From assembly GCA_002162765.1 (NCBI GenBank), contig MAAR01000006.1:1-64000 (forward strand): a stretch of 64,000 nucleotides of DNA, given 5' to 3'. How positions within the stretch are numbered: the stretch's first letter is position 1; each line of letters begins with the position of its first letter. Origin of the DNA: Flavobacteriales bacterium 34_180_T64. GTDB taxonomy: Bacteria; Bacteroidota; Bacteroidia; Flavobacteriales; Flavobacteriaceae. Below are positions 27,488-36,207 of this stretch, one piece after another. Made by a program: the position numbers and the translations under genes. The notes beneath the pieces were generated by a model, which did no database searches, was not told the DNA's origin, and saw only the letters and a list, made by a program, of their open reading frames with translations.

Positions 27488-28258
27488 CTATTTTCCAGCT
27501 CTTTTTAAAGCATTCTGCGTAAAATCTTCATCGGTTAATTCAGCATCAAAATTGTAATCAGAAAAATTCAATACTGTTTCTTTTTTACTTTGATGATTTA
27601 TCATGTGGAAGGTTGCTGCTCTCCAAAATTTAGTCTTATATAATGTATACCCAGAATATGTTAGTGTTTTTAAAAGCGAATTTTTTCGATCGTAAAAATC
27701 TACTTTTTCAATTCTATAGCCCTTCGCTTTATTATAGTTAACTACGCGCCGAGTGTATCCCGATTTTAGATCTACCGGATCTTGTTCCACAACAAGTATA
27801 TCTCCTTTTTCTTCTAGAAATTTATAAGTGTATTTTTCAACTTCTTGAGATGATAAATCTTCATATGCAAATTCACTACCTACAAAAGGTCCGGATTTGT
27901 TATTTGATGAAATTCGTTTCACACGTTTTATAGAAGGCAAAAACAGCCATTGGTCATCAGGTCCTATTTTATGAGTAAAAGTTAAAGTAGAAGTTCCTTT
28001 AACGTCCTTGGGACTATTAAAAACAATAAGGGATTTATCTCCATCATCGTTTAACTCTAATGTTCTTGTTGTAAGCGAACGCTCACTTGTTTGACCGTTT
28101 TTATTTTTTAAGGTCATTTTTAAATTCACAATAGAACTTCCAAATCCTAAATCGGCTTGTTCAGCAGCTTTTGCAATTTCCAATCCGTGTTCTTCTGGTG
28201 TTTGTGCGTAAACTCCAAATGAAATTAGTGCGATAAAGATGAATGCTAATTTTTTCAT
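27488..28258 (-). CDS. LolA-like outer-membrane lipoprotein-sorting protein
   Basis: Periplasmic protein of 256 residues with signal peptide 'KKLAFIFIALISFGVYAQ'. The LolA/LolB-like fold carries the diagnostic 'PSIKRVKRISSNNKSGPFVGSEFAYEDLSSQEVEKYTYKFLEE' region (~107-150). These proteins are encoded next to MMPL-type RND pumps and are thought to ferry a lipid-like substrate across the periplasm, rather than acting as the housekeeping LolA. It lies 20 bp behind the RND gene. Confidence 0.9.
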   Translation of the reverse strand: MKKLAFIFIALISFGVYAQTPEEHGLEIAKAAEQADLGFGSSIVNLKMTLKNKNGQTSERSLTTRTLELNDDGDKSLIVFNSPKDVKGTSTLTFTHKIGPDDQWLFLPSIKRVKRISSNNKSGPFVGSEFAYEDLSSQEVEKYTYKFLEEKGDILVVEQDPVDLKSGYTRRVVNYNKAKGYRIEKVDFYDRKNSLLKTLTYSGYTLYKTKFWRAATFHMINHQSKKETVLNFSDYNFDAELTDEDFTQNALKRAGK

Positions 28259-28278
28259 GTTGTTTGTTTTTATTTAAA

Positions 28279-30681
28279 TTATTTATCTAATACTATTTGT
28301 GGTTCTTTCGTCTCTGTAATTTGTGGTTCTATCGTCTCTGTAACAATAGATTTTTCTTTTCTACTGGTAAGAATTAATAAAGATGGAAGTAAAATGAAAT
28401 CTATAATTAAAGCAGCAATAATTATGATTACTGTAATTCTAGCCATATAACTATTTAAAGCGAATGAAGATGTTGAGAGCACCGTAAATCCTGCTATCAG
28501 CACAAGTGTAGTAGTTACCAAGGCTTTTCCTACAGTTTCAAAGGCATATACAACGGCTTGTTTGGCATCATATCCTAACTCACGCCTTGCTCTTAAGAAT
28601 TTACTCATAAAATGAACTGTATCATCTACAATAATCCCTAAAGTCATTCCAAAAACAATTACCATTCCTGTATTTATTTGTGCTTTGTATAACGCCCATA
28701 TTCCAAATCCTACAAGTACAGGTGTTACATTAGGAATGATACTGAGCAAACCGAGTTTGAAGTTTCTCAACGCTAACATAAGCACTAAAGAAATTAATAT
28801 AAGCGCTATTATATTTCCTTTTAACATACTATCAGCTTGTCTAAACCCTAATTTTGAAAACATAAGCATCGGACTTACCGCAATAGCATGCATCTCCTTT
28901 GGCGTATTATTTTGTAACCATTGTTCTCCACGTTCGGAAAATTCAATCATTTGAGGACTGTCAATATTCTTTAACGTAACCGTAACTCTTGTTTCAGATT
29001 TGTCAACATTAATTTGATTATTAAGATCTAATCCGAAAGGGAGCGAAAGTTCATATAATAATAAATATTGAGCTGCTTCTTCCCGATTGCTAGGCACTTT
29101 ATAAAAGCTTTCATCATCACCATGCATCGAACGATTTACACGTCTGGCGACTTCACTAAAAGCATTCACATGAACTACTTCTGGCTGTTCATTTAACCAA
29201 TCTTCAAATTCATTCAGCTTTTGTAAATACTGTGGATTATTGATTCCTCCACTTTCTCCACTTCCAATAGAAAATTCAACATTATAGATTCCCGTTAGAT
29301 TTTCACTGATATAATCTGTATCAGTTCTAAACGTCACACTTTCATCAAAATAATTAATAAACTCATCATTAAATGAATTTTTAGTACCCAAAAATGCCAA
29401 ACTTCCAATTATAACTACTGAAATAACAGTTAGTCTTATAGGATGTTTCACAACAATGCCTCCTAAGTGGGTATACCAATTTTTAGAAGTTCTATTTTTG
29501 ACCTCTATTGTTTTTGTCTTAACAGGGAAAATAGCCATTAATGCTGGTAACGCAGTTGTAGAAAATAAAAAGGCCATCAACATACCAAAAGCGGTAATAT
29601 TACCTAAATCCCAAAATGGTGGCACATCACCAAAATTCATCGTAAGAAATCCGATGATTGTTGTTAAACTCGTGATAAAAACCGGCATAAAATTAAGTCG
29701 CATGGATTCAGTTAGTGCTTCAATTTTGCCCAATCCTTCATTCCGCATTTTTTGCAGCATCGTAATAAGAATATGAATACTATCAGCTACGGCTAAGGTT
29801 AATATCATGGTTGGAAAAACGGCTGAAGGTGGAGTCAATTTTATTCCCATTAGTCCAACGAATCCTATTGCACTCAAAATTGAAAACAAAACTACTACGA
29901 GCGTTGCCACAGTACTATAAATGTTTCGTGTAAGTATAAAGGTTGTGATTATTACGATAATTAGCATGATTAAAGTCAAAGCCATATCTGCCATAGAAGA
30001 TTCAAAAAACGCAGTATTTAATGGTACTAAGCCTGAAGAATGCACCTCGAAATTAGGGTGTTTCTCTTTAAAATCCTTTACCATATTTCTTACAAACATG
30101 GTTACTTCAGGAATTTCTCTAGCGCTATCAACTCCAGGCAATCGAACTGTAATGTTTATTGCGGTTACGCTTCCTTTTTCGTTGAGAATTCTATTAACAA
30201 GTAGCGGTTCTTTTAATGCTTTTTTACGGATTTGTTCTATCTCTTCATTTGTTTTTAAAGAAGACTCATAGGACAAATCGTCGACATAAAGATCATCTCC
30301 TACAGCACTAGTATGCTGAAAATTAGTTATAGCATCAACTCGCGAAGAATATGGAGCGTTCCATGATTCAGCTGTTAATTCTTCAATAGCCGTTAAATTT
30401 TCTTTAGTAAATATATTTCCATTAGACGGAGAGAGCACCAAAATAACATTATCATCTTTTGTGTATTTATCTTGAAGCGCATCAAAGGCTTCTAACTCAG
30501 GATTTGATTTACTAAAAAAGACGTGGTAATCACCGTCAAATTCCATTTTCCCCTGTGAGGCTAAACCTAGAGCTAATACGAAGGTTCCAATAAGAACCAA
30601 CCATTTATTCTTTATGACGAATTTCGCCCAATTTTTGGCAAATTCGTTTGAGGCATTTCTAACTTTCTTTAGTGCATTCAT
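28279..30681 (-). CDS. RND/MMPL-family transporter
   Basis: Inner-membrane protein of 800 residues. It has two repeats of one helix, a large periplasmic domain and five helices: first helix 'WLVLIGTFVLALGLA', helices 2-6 around residues 220-390, second half from 'LTVISVVIIGSLAFLG' (~415), and helices 8-12 around 620-780. The half-repeat pattern and lack of a membrane-fusion partner fit MMPL/HpnN-like lipid exporters rather than AcrB drug pumps. First gene of an operon with LolA-like, DoxX and barrel genes. Two operator-like sites (30699, 30768) precede it, so it is probably repressed by a TetR protein. Confidence 0.92.
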   Translation of the reverse strand: MNALKKVRNASNEFAKNWAKFVIKNKWLVLIGTFVLALGLASQGKMEFDGDYHVFFSKSNPELEAFDALQDKYTKDDNVILVLSPSNGNIFTKENLTAIEELTAESWNAPYSSRVDAITNFQHTSAVGDDLYVDDLSYESSLKTNEEIEQIRKKALKEPLLVNRILNEKGSVTAINITVRLPGVDSAREIPEVTMFVRNMVKDFKEKHPNFEVHSSGLVPLNTAFFESSMADMALTLIMLIIVIITTFILTRNIYSTVATLVVVLFSILSAIGFVGLMGIKLTPPSAVFPTMILTLAVADSIHILITMLQKMRNEGLGKIEALTESMRLNFMPVFITSLTTIIGFLTMNFGDVPPFWDLGNITAFGMLMAFLFSTTALPALMAIFPVKTKTIEVKNRTSKNWYTHLGGIVVKHPIRLTVISVVIIGSLAFLGTKNSFNDEFINYFDESVTFRTDTDYISENLTGIYNVEFSIGSGESGGINNPQYLQKLNEFEDWLNEQPEVVHVNAFSEVARRVNRSMHGDDESFYKVPSNREEAAQYLLLYELSLPFGLDLNNQINVDKSETRVTVTLKNIDSPQMIEFSERGEQWLQNNTPKEMHAIAVSPMLMFSKLGFRQADSMLKGNIIALILISLVLMLALRNFKLGLLSIIPNVTPVLVGFGIWALYKAQINTGMVIVFGMTLGIIVDDTVHFMSKFLRARRELGYDAKQAVVYAFETVGKALVTTTLVLIAGFTVLSTSSFALNSYMARITVIIIIAALIIDFILLPSLLILTSRKEKSIVTETIEPQITETKEPQIVLDK

Positions 30682-30698
30682 GTGTTTGATTTATTAGT

Positions 30699-30711
30699 TG
30701 ACCAGTCATCT
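30699..30711. promoter_or_regulatory. TetR-type operator 3 (TGACCAGTCATCT)
   Basis: Lies 18 bp upstream of the RND start codon. It differs from site 1 at two positions. Confidence 0.6.
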
Positions 30712-30767
30712 TTACTGATCGCTTTTTGATTTATGTTTAGTTATTTGATTCTGAATTATTTAATAAT

Positions 30768-30780
30768 TGACCAGTCGTCT
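30768..30780. promoter_or_regulatory. TetR-type operator 4 (TGACCAGTCGTCT)
   Basis: Lies 69 bp from operator 3 in the gap between the tetR-B stop and the RND start. It differs from site 1 only in the last base. Confidence 0.6.
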
Positions 30781-30800
30781 ATTAATCAGTCAAAAAAAAA

Positions 30801-31400
30801 TTATTTTAATAAAATGTTCTTAATGACATACAAAACATTATCGATTGGATACGAACTTTTCCTCTCCTTCATACTCACCATTGCTCCCTTACCTGCATCT
30901 TCAATAAAAGCAGCCATGTCTTCCGCTTTCATAGGGTTCTTTATTTCACCTAAATCCTTTGCTTCCTGTATAACCTCTGTGATTAATTTTAAAACTAATT
31001 GCTCTTTAACCAAGATCGTATTCCTGATTTGTTCATTATGTTCAGCCATTTCACTTCCAATGTTACAGGCCATACATCCTCTTTTGCACTCCATTTCATC
31101 TTTTAGAACTCCTATTCTAAAATCATGGAAATTCAACAATCGTTGCAATGGAGATACTTCTTTATTTTGAAGCACTTCTTTTGCAGGCGTAAACATCATT
31201 TCAAAATATTTTTCGATGGCTCTTACAACGAAATCTTCTTTAGATTCAAAATAAAAATAGAACGATCCTTTTGGAACCTCAGCAGCTTTTACAATATCAC
31301 TTACACTGGTACCATTATACCCTTTACTCCACAGAATTTCCATTCCCTTCTCGAGAAGAAAATCTGCTTTGGCATCATGTTTAAGTGTTTTTAACATCAT
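30801..31400 (-). CDS. TetR/AcrR-family transcriptional regulator (B)
   Basis: Repressor of 199 residues. The HTH includes 'GYNGTSVSDIVKAAEVPKGSFYFYFESKEDFVVRAI' (~25-60). The ligand domain has 'CKRGCMACNIGSEMAEHNEQIRNTI', again with a CxxGC pair plus a third cysteine. The recognition helix shares PKGSFY with regulator A, so the two may bind overlapping sites. Its promoter contains operator 5 between the -33 and -7 elements, which strongly suggests autorepression. The RND operon lies directly downstream on the same strand, behind two more sites. Two adjacent ATG codons could start it. Confidence 0.9.
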   Translation of the reverse strand: MMLKTLKHDAKADFLLEKGMEILWSKGYNGTSVSDIVKAAEVPKGSFYFYFESKEDFVVRAIEKYFEMMFTPAKEVLQNKEVSPLQRLLNFHDFRIGVLKDEMECKRGCMACNIGSEMAEHNEQIRNTILVKEQLVLKLITEVIQEAKDLGEIKNPMKAEDMAAFIEDAGKGAMVSMKERKSSYPIDNVLYVIKNILLK

Positions 31401-31414
31401 TCTGATTAAAGGAA

Positions 31415-31446
31415 CAAAAATATGACCGTTCGTCTAGTAAACCAAA
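31415..31446 (-). promoter_or_regulatory. tetR-B promoter with operator 5 in the spacer
   Basis: On the minus strand TTTG (31443-31446), 20 bp and TATTTTTG (31415-31422) form a consensus Bacteroidetes promoter. The operator TGACCGTTCGTCT (31423-31435) fills the spacer next to the -7 element, so a bound repressor would block the sigma factor. Confidence 0.65.
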
Positions 31447-31515
31447 TTTTTTAACAATAATTTATAAATTAATTCATTGATGAACACTAAATATCATCCT
31501 TAGAAACACTTTATA

Positions 31516-32382
31516 CTAATGATTATTACTAAGATTGGATGTTACTTTAAATTTCAGAAGATGCTCTACAATTTCATTATTCACCTGTTTAAAAGCCGTT
31601 TGAATTAACCAATGTCCTGTTTCCAATTGCACAAACTTATAATAATCCTTCATGTATTTATGGTTGTTTTCAACTCCATAATTTCCGATAGCTAAATCAT
31701 GTTCACCCCAAATAAACAAGGTTGGTTTTTTTATGTCGCCAATACTGTTGTTCCTGAAAATTTTATAATTGGCTCGATAATAATTTATCGAAGCAGTTAA
31801 ACATCTCTTTGATTTAAACACAGACAAATAATCTTCAATCTCATCATTACTACTATGCTTCCAGAGTCTTCTAAATACTGCAAAATTATTTTTCCTAATA
31901 TTTATTTCAGGCAAAAATGGAATTTGAAAGTTTTTAATGTATTGGCTTTTTTTCTTTTGATCTTTATCTAAAACTATGGCTTGACTAAATGCTTTTATAT
32001 GTGGTACGGACAAAGCTGTATAACTTATAATTCGTTTTGGGTTTTGATATACTAAATTCCAGCCTATTGCTGCACCCCAATCATGTGCTACTAGATGAAA
32101 TGACTCTTTACTAAATGTAGATGCAATATTTATAGCATCATCGGTTAATTTATCTATTGTATAGTGTTTTTTACCTTTTGGACAAGCTGATTTACTATAG
32201 CCTCTCATATTCGGAGCAACACAATAAAATCCTAATTTTGAAATTGAATCCATTAATGGTATCCACATATATGATGTTTCTGGAAATCCATGTAAAAATA
32301 ATACCAACTCATGATTTTCATTACCTGAAATTCGGCAATCAAATTCTAAATCATGAATTGATATTGTTTTATTTTCAATCAT
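31516..32382 (-). CDS. Alpha/beta hydrolase, epoxide hydrolase-like
   Basis: Cytoplasmic enzyme of 288 residues. It has the oxyanion motif 'LFLHGFPETSYMW' (~28-40), nucleophile elbow 'VAHDWGAAIGW' with Asp (~98-108), acid residue in 'LFIWGEHDLAIG' and catalytic His in 'ETGHWLIQ'. HGFPE plus DWG is the signature of soluble epoxide hydrolases and haloalkane dehalogenases; I favour epoxide hydrolase but the substrate is open. It lies 3 bp behind the M3 peptidase gene and is probably cotranscribed. Confidence 0.88.
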   Translation of the reverse strand: MIENKTISIHDLEFDCRISGNENHELVLFLHGFPETSYMWIPLMDSISKLGFYCVAPNMRGYSKSACPKGKKHYTIDKLTDDAINIASTFSKESFHLVAHDWGAAIGWNLVYQNPKRIISYTALSVPHIKAFSQAIVLDKDQKKKSQYIKNFQIPFLPEINIRKNNFAVFRRLWKHSSNDEIEDYLSVFKSKRCLTASINYYRANYKIFRNNSIGDIKKPTLFIWGEHDLAIGNYGVENNHKYMKDYYKFVQLETGHWLIQTAFKQVNNEIVEHLLKFKVTSNLSNNH

Positions 32383-32385
32383 ATC

Positions 32386-34458
32386 TTATTCAAGACCCAA
32401 GCTTTTTATATAGGCTTTATTATTTGAAGGTCGTCCGATAAACTCTTCAACAGCCTCCAAAATATCTCTTTGACCACCATTGGCCAAAATCAATTTTCTA
32501 TATCGCATGCCAGTAATTTGATCTCTAAGACCATTCTCTTCAAATACTGTGAACATATCCTGTGCAAAAACTTCCGACCACAAATAACCATACATATACG
32601 TTGGATGCGTATTAATATGTATCCAACTCGCTTGAGGATGTGTTCCTTCGATATAATTAGACATTACACCCATTTGATTATCAATATCTCTCCACAATTG
32701 ATCGGTATCAAATGGTGCTTCAGGATTGTATTTGTCATATAGATTCATATCATAAATACATCTACGCAAAGAACCTTGCGCACCTAATCCTGAAGATACA
32801 TTTTTTGCATTTTGTTTGTTGTCAAATAATTCTCTTGGAAACACCTCTCCTGTTTCATAATGTTTAGCAAACGAACTTAAAATATCATAATCACCAATCC
32901 AATTCTCAAAAATTTGAGACATGGCTTCCGAGAAATCTGCTTTTGAATAGGCCAACGAACTAAACTCTCCTTCATAAGACATACTATCAACTATGTGTCC
33001 GAATTCATGAAAAAGCGTATTCAATTCTCTAAAGCTTAATAACGATGGTAACTTTTCGGTTGGTCTTGTAAAATTTCCTAATAACATGGCAACAGGTACC
33101 TCATATCCATTATCTGTAGCACTACCAAAAGTTAATGGTACGCCATAAAACCAAGACTCTTTATTCGGTCTTGGAAATAAGTCTAAGTAAAAACGTCCTT
33201 TTAAAGAGTTATTTTCAAAGACTTCATACATTTCAATCTCTTCATGCCAAACTGATGCATCTTCTACCTTTCTAAACTCGAGTCCTAATACTTGTTGATA
33301 CAATTCAAACATGCCAACCAAACATTCTTTCATCGGTAAATACGCTCTCATTTTTTCATTATCAACCTGAAATTGAGTCTTTAATATTTGATTTTTATAA
33401 TAACCAACATCCCAAGGGTTTAGGGAATCATCACTATCCGGTGTATTCATTTCCTTATTCCTAATAGCTTTTAAAACTTCAATATCTTGAAGTGCTTTCT
33501 CTTTTGATTCAGCCACAAGACCATCAATAAATTCCCAAACACGTTCAGGAGTTTTTACCATTTTAAGTTTTAAATTATAACCAGCATAAGAGTCATAACC
33601 CATTAGTTTTCCAAGCTGATCCCGTTTAGAAACTAGATCATTTAAAATATCTAAGTTCTTGTCTGCCCCACGGTTTGAATATTTAGTAGTAAAGATTTTC
33701 CTAGTTTCGCTTGATTTAGCATTACTCATAACAGTCCCATTAGTAGCACTTATAATTGGAATTTCAAAGTTTCCTTCTTCTGTTCTATATTTATCTTTAA
33801 AATTATCTGGTAGTCCTTCTGCTCCCTTATCATCTATTTTGAGAACATCATTTGCTGTATTCATGTTTGTTGAATACTGAGAAGTTAAGTCACTAATTTC
33901 GGCAACAAGCGATTTATAAGTTACTAAATCTTCTTCATTTAGATTTACACCAGACTGTTTGAATCCATCAATTACTAATTCAACAAATCGTTTCGTATGG
34001 CCTTCTATGGCTTTACTTTCTTCTGAATTAGCGAATAATTCAAATTTATTATACAATTCATTATCTGATCCAAGATCTGTAAAAAATGATTCCAATTTTT
34101 GATAGCCTTCTAGTCCTTTAGCTCTTGTAATTGAATCTGTTGATACCCAATACAGCATAAATGCATTATTACTAGCTTTCGCAAGATCATTCGAAACTCT
34201 ATCGTACGAGCCAAAAGTGTTTTCAAAAGTTAGGACCTCTAGTGATTTTATAAACTCTACTTCTTTATCTGCATTATCTATAACAATGTCGACATATGAT
34301 TCTATATCTTTTCCCGTGACATTTACATAATCTATAGGTTTATTAAGTTCAACGTTAAAGGGATTATCTGCTGACATCTCTATCATTATGGGTTTAGTTT
34401 CATTAGAACAGCTCATTATCATTGAAATCAATAAAAGTGAATAAAGTCTAGTTTTCAT
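32386..34458 (-). CDS. M3-family zinc metallopeptidase (lipoprotein)
   Basis: Protein of 690 residues. A lipoprotein signal ('YSLLLISMIMSCSNE', Cys ~17) suggests membrane anchoring outside the cytoplasm. The catalytic zinc motif is 'LFHEFGHIVDS' (HEFGH at ~483-487), with the downstream Glu ligand in 'SKADFSEAMSQIFENW'; this is the oligopeptidase A/Dcp type (family M3). It probably cleaves short peptides in the periplasm. It starts 50 bp behind the TPR lipoprotein gene and precedes the alpha/beta hydrolase. Confidence 0.93.
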   Translation of the reverse strand: MKTRLYSLLLISMIMSCSNETKPIMIEMSADNPFNVELNKPIDYVNVTGKDIESYVDIVIDNADKEVEFIKSLEVLTFENTFGSYDRVSNDLAKASNNAFMLYWVSTDSITRAKGLEGYQKLESFFTDLGSDNELYNKFELFANSEESKAIEGHTKRFVELVIDGFKQSGVNLNEEDLVTYKSLVAEISDLTSQYSTNMNTANDVLKIDDKGAEGLPDNFKDKYRTEEGNFEIPIISATNGTVMSNAKSSETRKIFTTKYSNRGADKNLDILNDLVSKRDQLGKLMGYDSYAGYNLKLKMVKTPERVWEFIDGLVAESKEKALQDIEVLKAIRNKEMNTPDSDDSLNPWDVGYYKNQILKTQFQVDNEKMRAYLPMKECLVGMFELYQQVLGLEFRKVEDASVWHEEIEMYEVFENNSLKGRFYLDLFPRPNKESWFYGVPLTFGSATDNGYEVPVAMLLGNFTRPTEKLPSLLSFRELNTLFHEFGHIVDSMSYEGEFSSLAYSKADFSEAMSQIFENWIGDYDILSSFAKHYETGEVFPRELFDNKQNAKNVSSGLGAQGSLRRCIYDMNLYDKYNPEAPFDTDQLWRDIDNQMGVMSNYIEGTHPQASWIHINTHPTYMYGYLWSEVFAQDMFTVFEENGLRDQITGMRYRKLILANGGQRDILEAVEEFIGRPSNNKAYIKSLGLE

Positions 34459-34508
34459 ATAAGAAATTTAAAAAGTTGTAGCAAATATAACATTCCAAAT
34501 CCAATAAA

Positions 34509-36059
34509 TTAAAGCTGAACAACTTGCTCATCCATCCTAATTAATGCTTCTTTTTTACCTTCAGTAGCGAGTCTTCTTTTAGTCGCCATTTTAAGAGTCT
34601 TCTCATAGAAAGTATTAGCCTCTTCAAATCTGTTTTGAGACATCAACCAATCTGCATATAATTCATATGTTGGTTTTTGAATTACAGGTGGTCCGTAGCT
34701 ATAACTTAATTTTTTCTCAGCAGCCACAGCATCTTTAAGCCAACGTTCGGTCGCGATTATATTATTATTCATCCAAGCCTGAAGCGCTTGCATTTGAATC
34801 AGCATAACCAAAGATTCATCAATATTCGTTTGGGTCGGTGTATCGCGAGACAATGATGCACAAAATGTAAATCCATCACTAATATTACTAACTAATAATG
34901 ATTTAGCCTTGATATCTTCGGTGCATTCATCAATTATTGAAACTAAAGCCTTTTCATCATTATTTTTAAAAGCTTTATAGGCTTCTAAATATCTATATTT
35001 AGACTGAACTGTTATATTTAAATTTGAAATATCTACTGGAATATCGGCAATTGTAGAATCCCAATCATTTGATTCTACAAGAAACGTTCCCTTTAGAAAA
35101 ACCAAATGAGCTCGAGAACGATTTGATGGGGTTTCAAGTGTATATTTTCCCATATCTAAAACCATTTGTCGAGCGTCTTCAATTTTATTCTGTTGTAAAT
35201 ACCCATACTCTAGCCAATGATAAGCATGATATCCTCTTGCATTATTATCCAAACCTTTACGATTCATTCGATTTATACTTGCTTGATAAGAATTGATATT
35301 TGAGATTACGACCTCATCCCACATTCCTAAAGCCACATAAATATGTGAAGGCATATGTAGTGCATGACTTGCATCAGGTGCCACTTTTGCATATGAATTC
35401 GCCGCATTAATTGCTAATTTCGCATGCACTGGATCGTCATACGAATGAATTAAATAATGAAGTGCTCCAGGATGCTCTGGATTTTTTAACAGGACCTTTT
35501 GGGCAACCTTTGCACCAAGTCCATAAATAGAATCATTTCTACCTTCAGGAACGGATCCTAATAATGATATTGAATAAAACGCAGCTACTTCCTGATTGTC
35601 TGGATAAGTTTTATGCAACCCTTCCATGAAGTTTTTATAAGCAATGTCACGATCGTTTTTCGATGTTTGTGGTTCATATAATATTTCTGCAGCATCTAAA
35701 AAATCTTGCTCTAAATCAGTTAAGCTGTTTAAATCGCCCGCTGCTTTAAAATTTTGTAGCGCTGTATATCCTTCATCGTAGTCTTGATTTCCCCAAAGAC
35801 TATGATTATACGTCATTGCCTCTCCCCAATATGCCATTCCCATTTCTGGATCATTGAATTGTGCTTTTTTAAATTCTTCTCGGGCATCTTCATATTCAAA
35901 ACTATGCAATAATAGAAGCCCCTTTTTAAAATTCAACTGCGCATCTTTGTTGCCATAAACATTGAATTTTACAACTCCTAATTGTTCTTTATTAGGTTCC
36001 TTCTTATTGCAAGAAACCAATATTGCCAAGATTAAAAGTGAATAAAATATGGTTTTCAT
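34509..36059 (-). CDS. TPR lipoprotein, paralogue of the one at 61433
   Basis: Protein of 516 residues with a lipoprotein signal ('FYSLLILAILVSCNKKE') and tetratricopeptide-like repeats. Landmarks are 'GLLLLHSFEYEDAREEFKKAQFNDPEMGMAYWGEAMTYNHSLW', 'NPEHPGALHYLIHSYDDPVHAKLAINAANSYAKVAPDASHALHMPSHIYVALGMWDE'. The same blocks occur in order in the protein at 61433-63133. The conserved His-rich 'HPGxxHYxIHxYD' and 'HxxHMPSHI' motifs are unusual for plain TPRs and may bind metal. Function unknown. Upstream of the M3 peptidase gene. Confidence 0.85.
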   Translation of the reverse strand: MKTIFYSLLILAILVSCNKKEPNKEQLGVVKFNVYGNKDAQLNFKKGLLLLHSFEYEDAREEFKKAQFNDPEMGMAYWGEAMTYNHSLWGNQDYDEGYTALQNFKAAGDLNSLTDLEQDFLDAAEILYEPQTSKNDRDIAYKNFMEGLHKTYPDNQEVAAFYSISLLGSVPEGRNDSIYGLGAKVAQKVLLKNPEHPGALHYLIHSYDDPVHAKLAINAANSYAKVAPDASHALHMPSHIYVALGMWDEVVISNINSYQASINRMNRKGLDNNARGYHAYHWLEYGYLQQNKIEDARQMVLDMGKYTLETPSNRSRAHLVFLKGTFLVESNDWDSTIADIPVDISNLNITVQSKYRYLEAYKAFKNNDEKALVSIIDECTEDIKAKSLLVSNISDGFTFCASLSRDTPTQTNIDESLVMLIQMQALQAWMNNNIIATERWLKDAVAAEKKLSYSYGPPVIQKPTYELYADWLMSQNRFEEANTFYEKTLKMATKRRLATEGKKEALIRMDEQVVQL

Positions 36060-36207
36060 AATATGTTTTTTTTTAAGTTTAATCTACATTCTTTTAAAAA
36101 ATTTGATTTGGAGTATGAGTTTCCCTATAAAAGAATGCCTCGAGTGGCGACTTAAATCGTATTTCCATAATGTTTGGTTGAAATCTTTTAAAGATAAAAA
36201 ATAATCT

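Noticed and set aside
30733-31170. 145-codon plus-strand open frame over tetR-B
   Set aside because: Antisense to a clear TetR gene, begins inside the operator region and has no recognisable domain.
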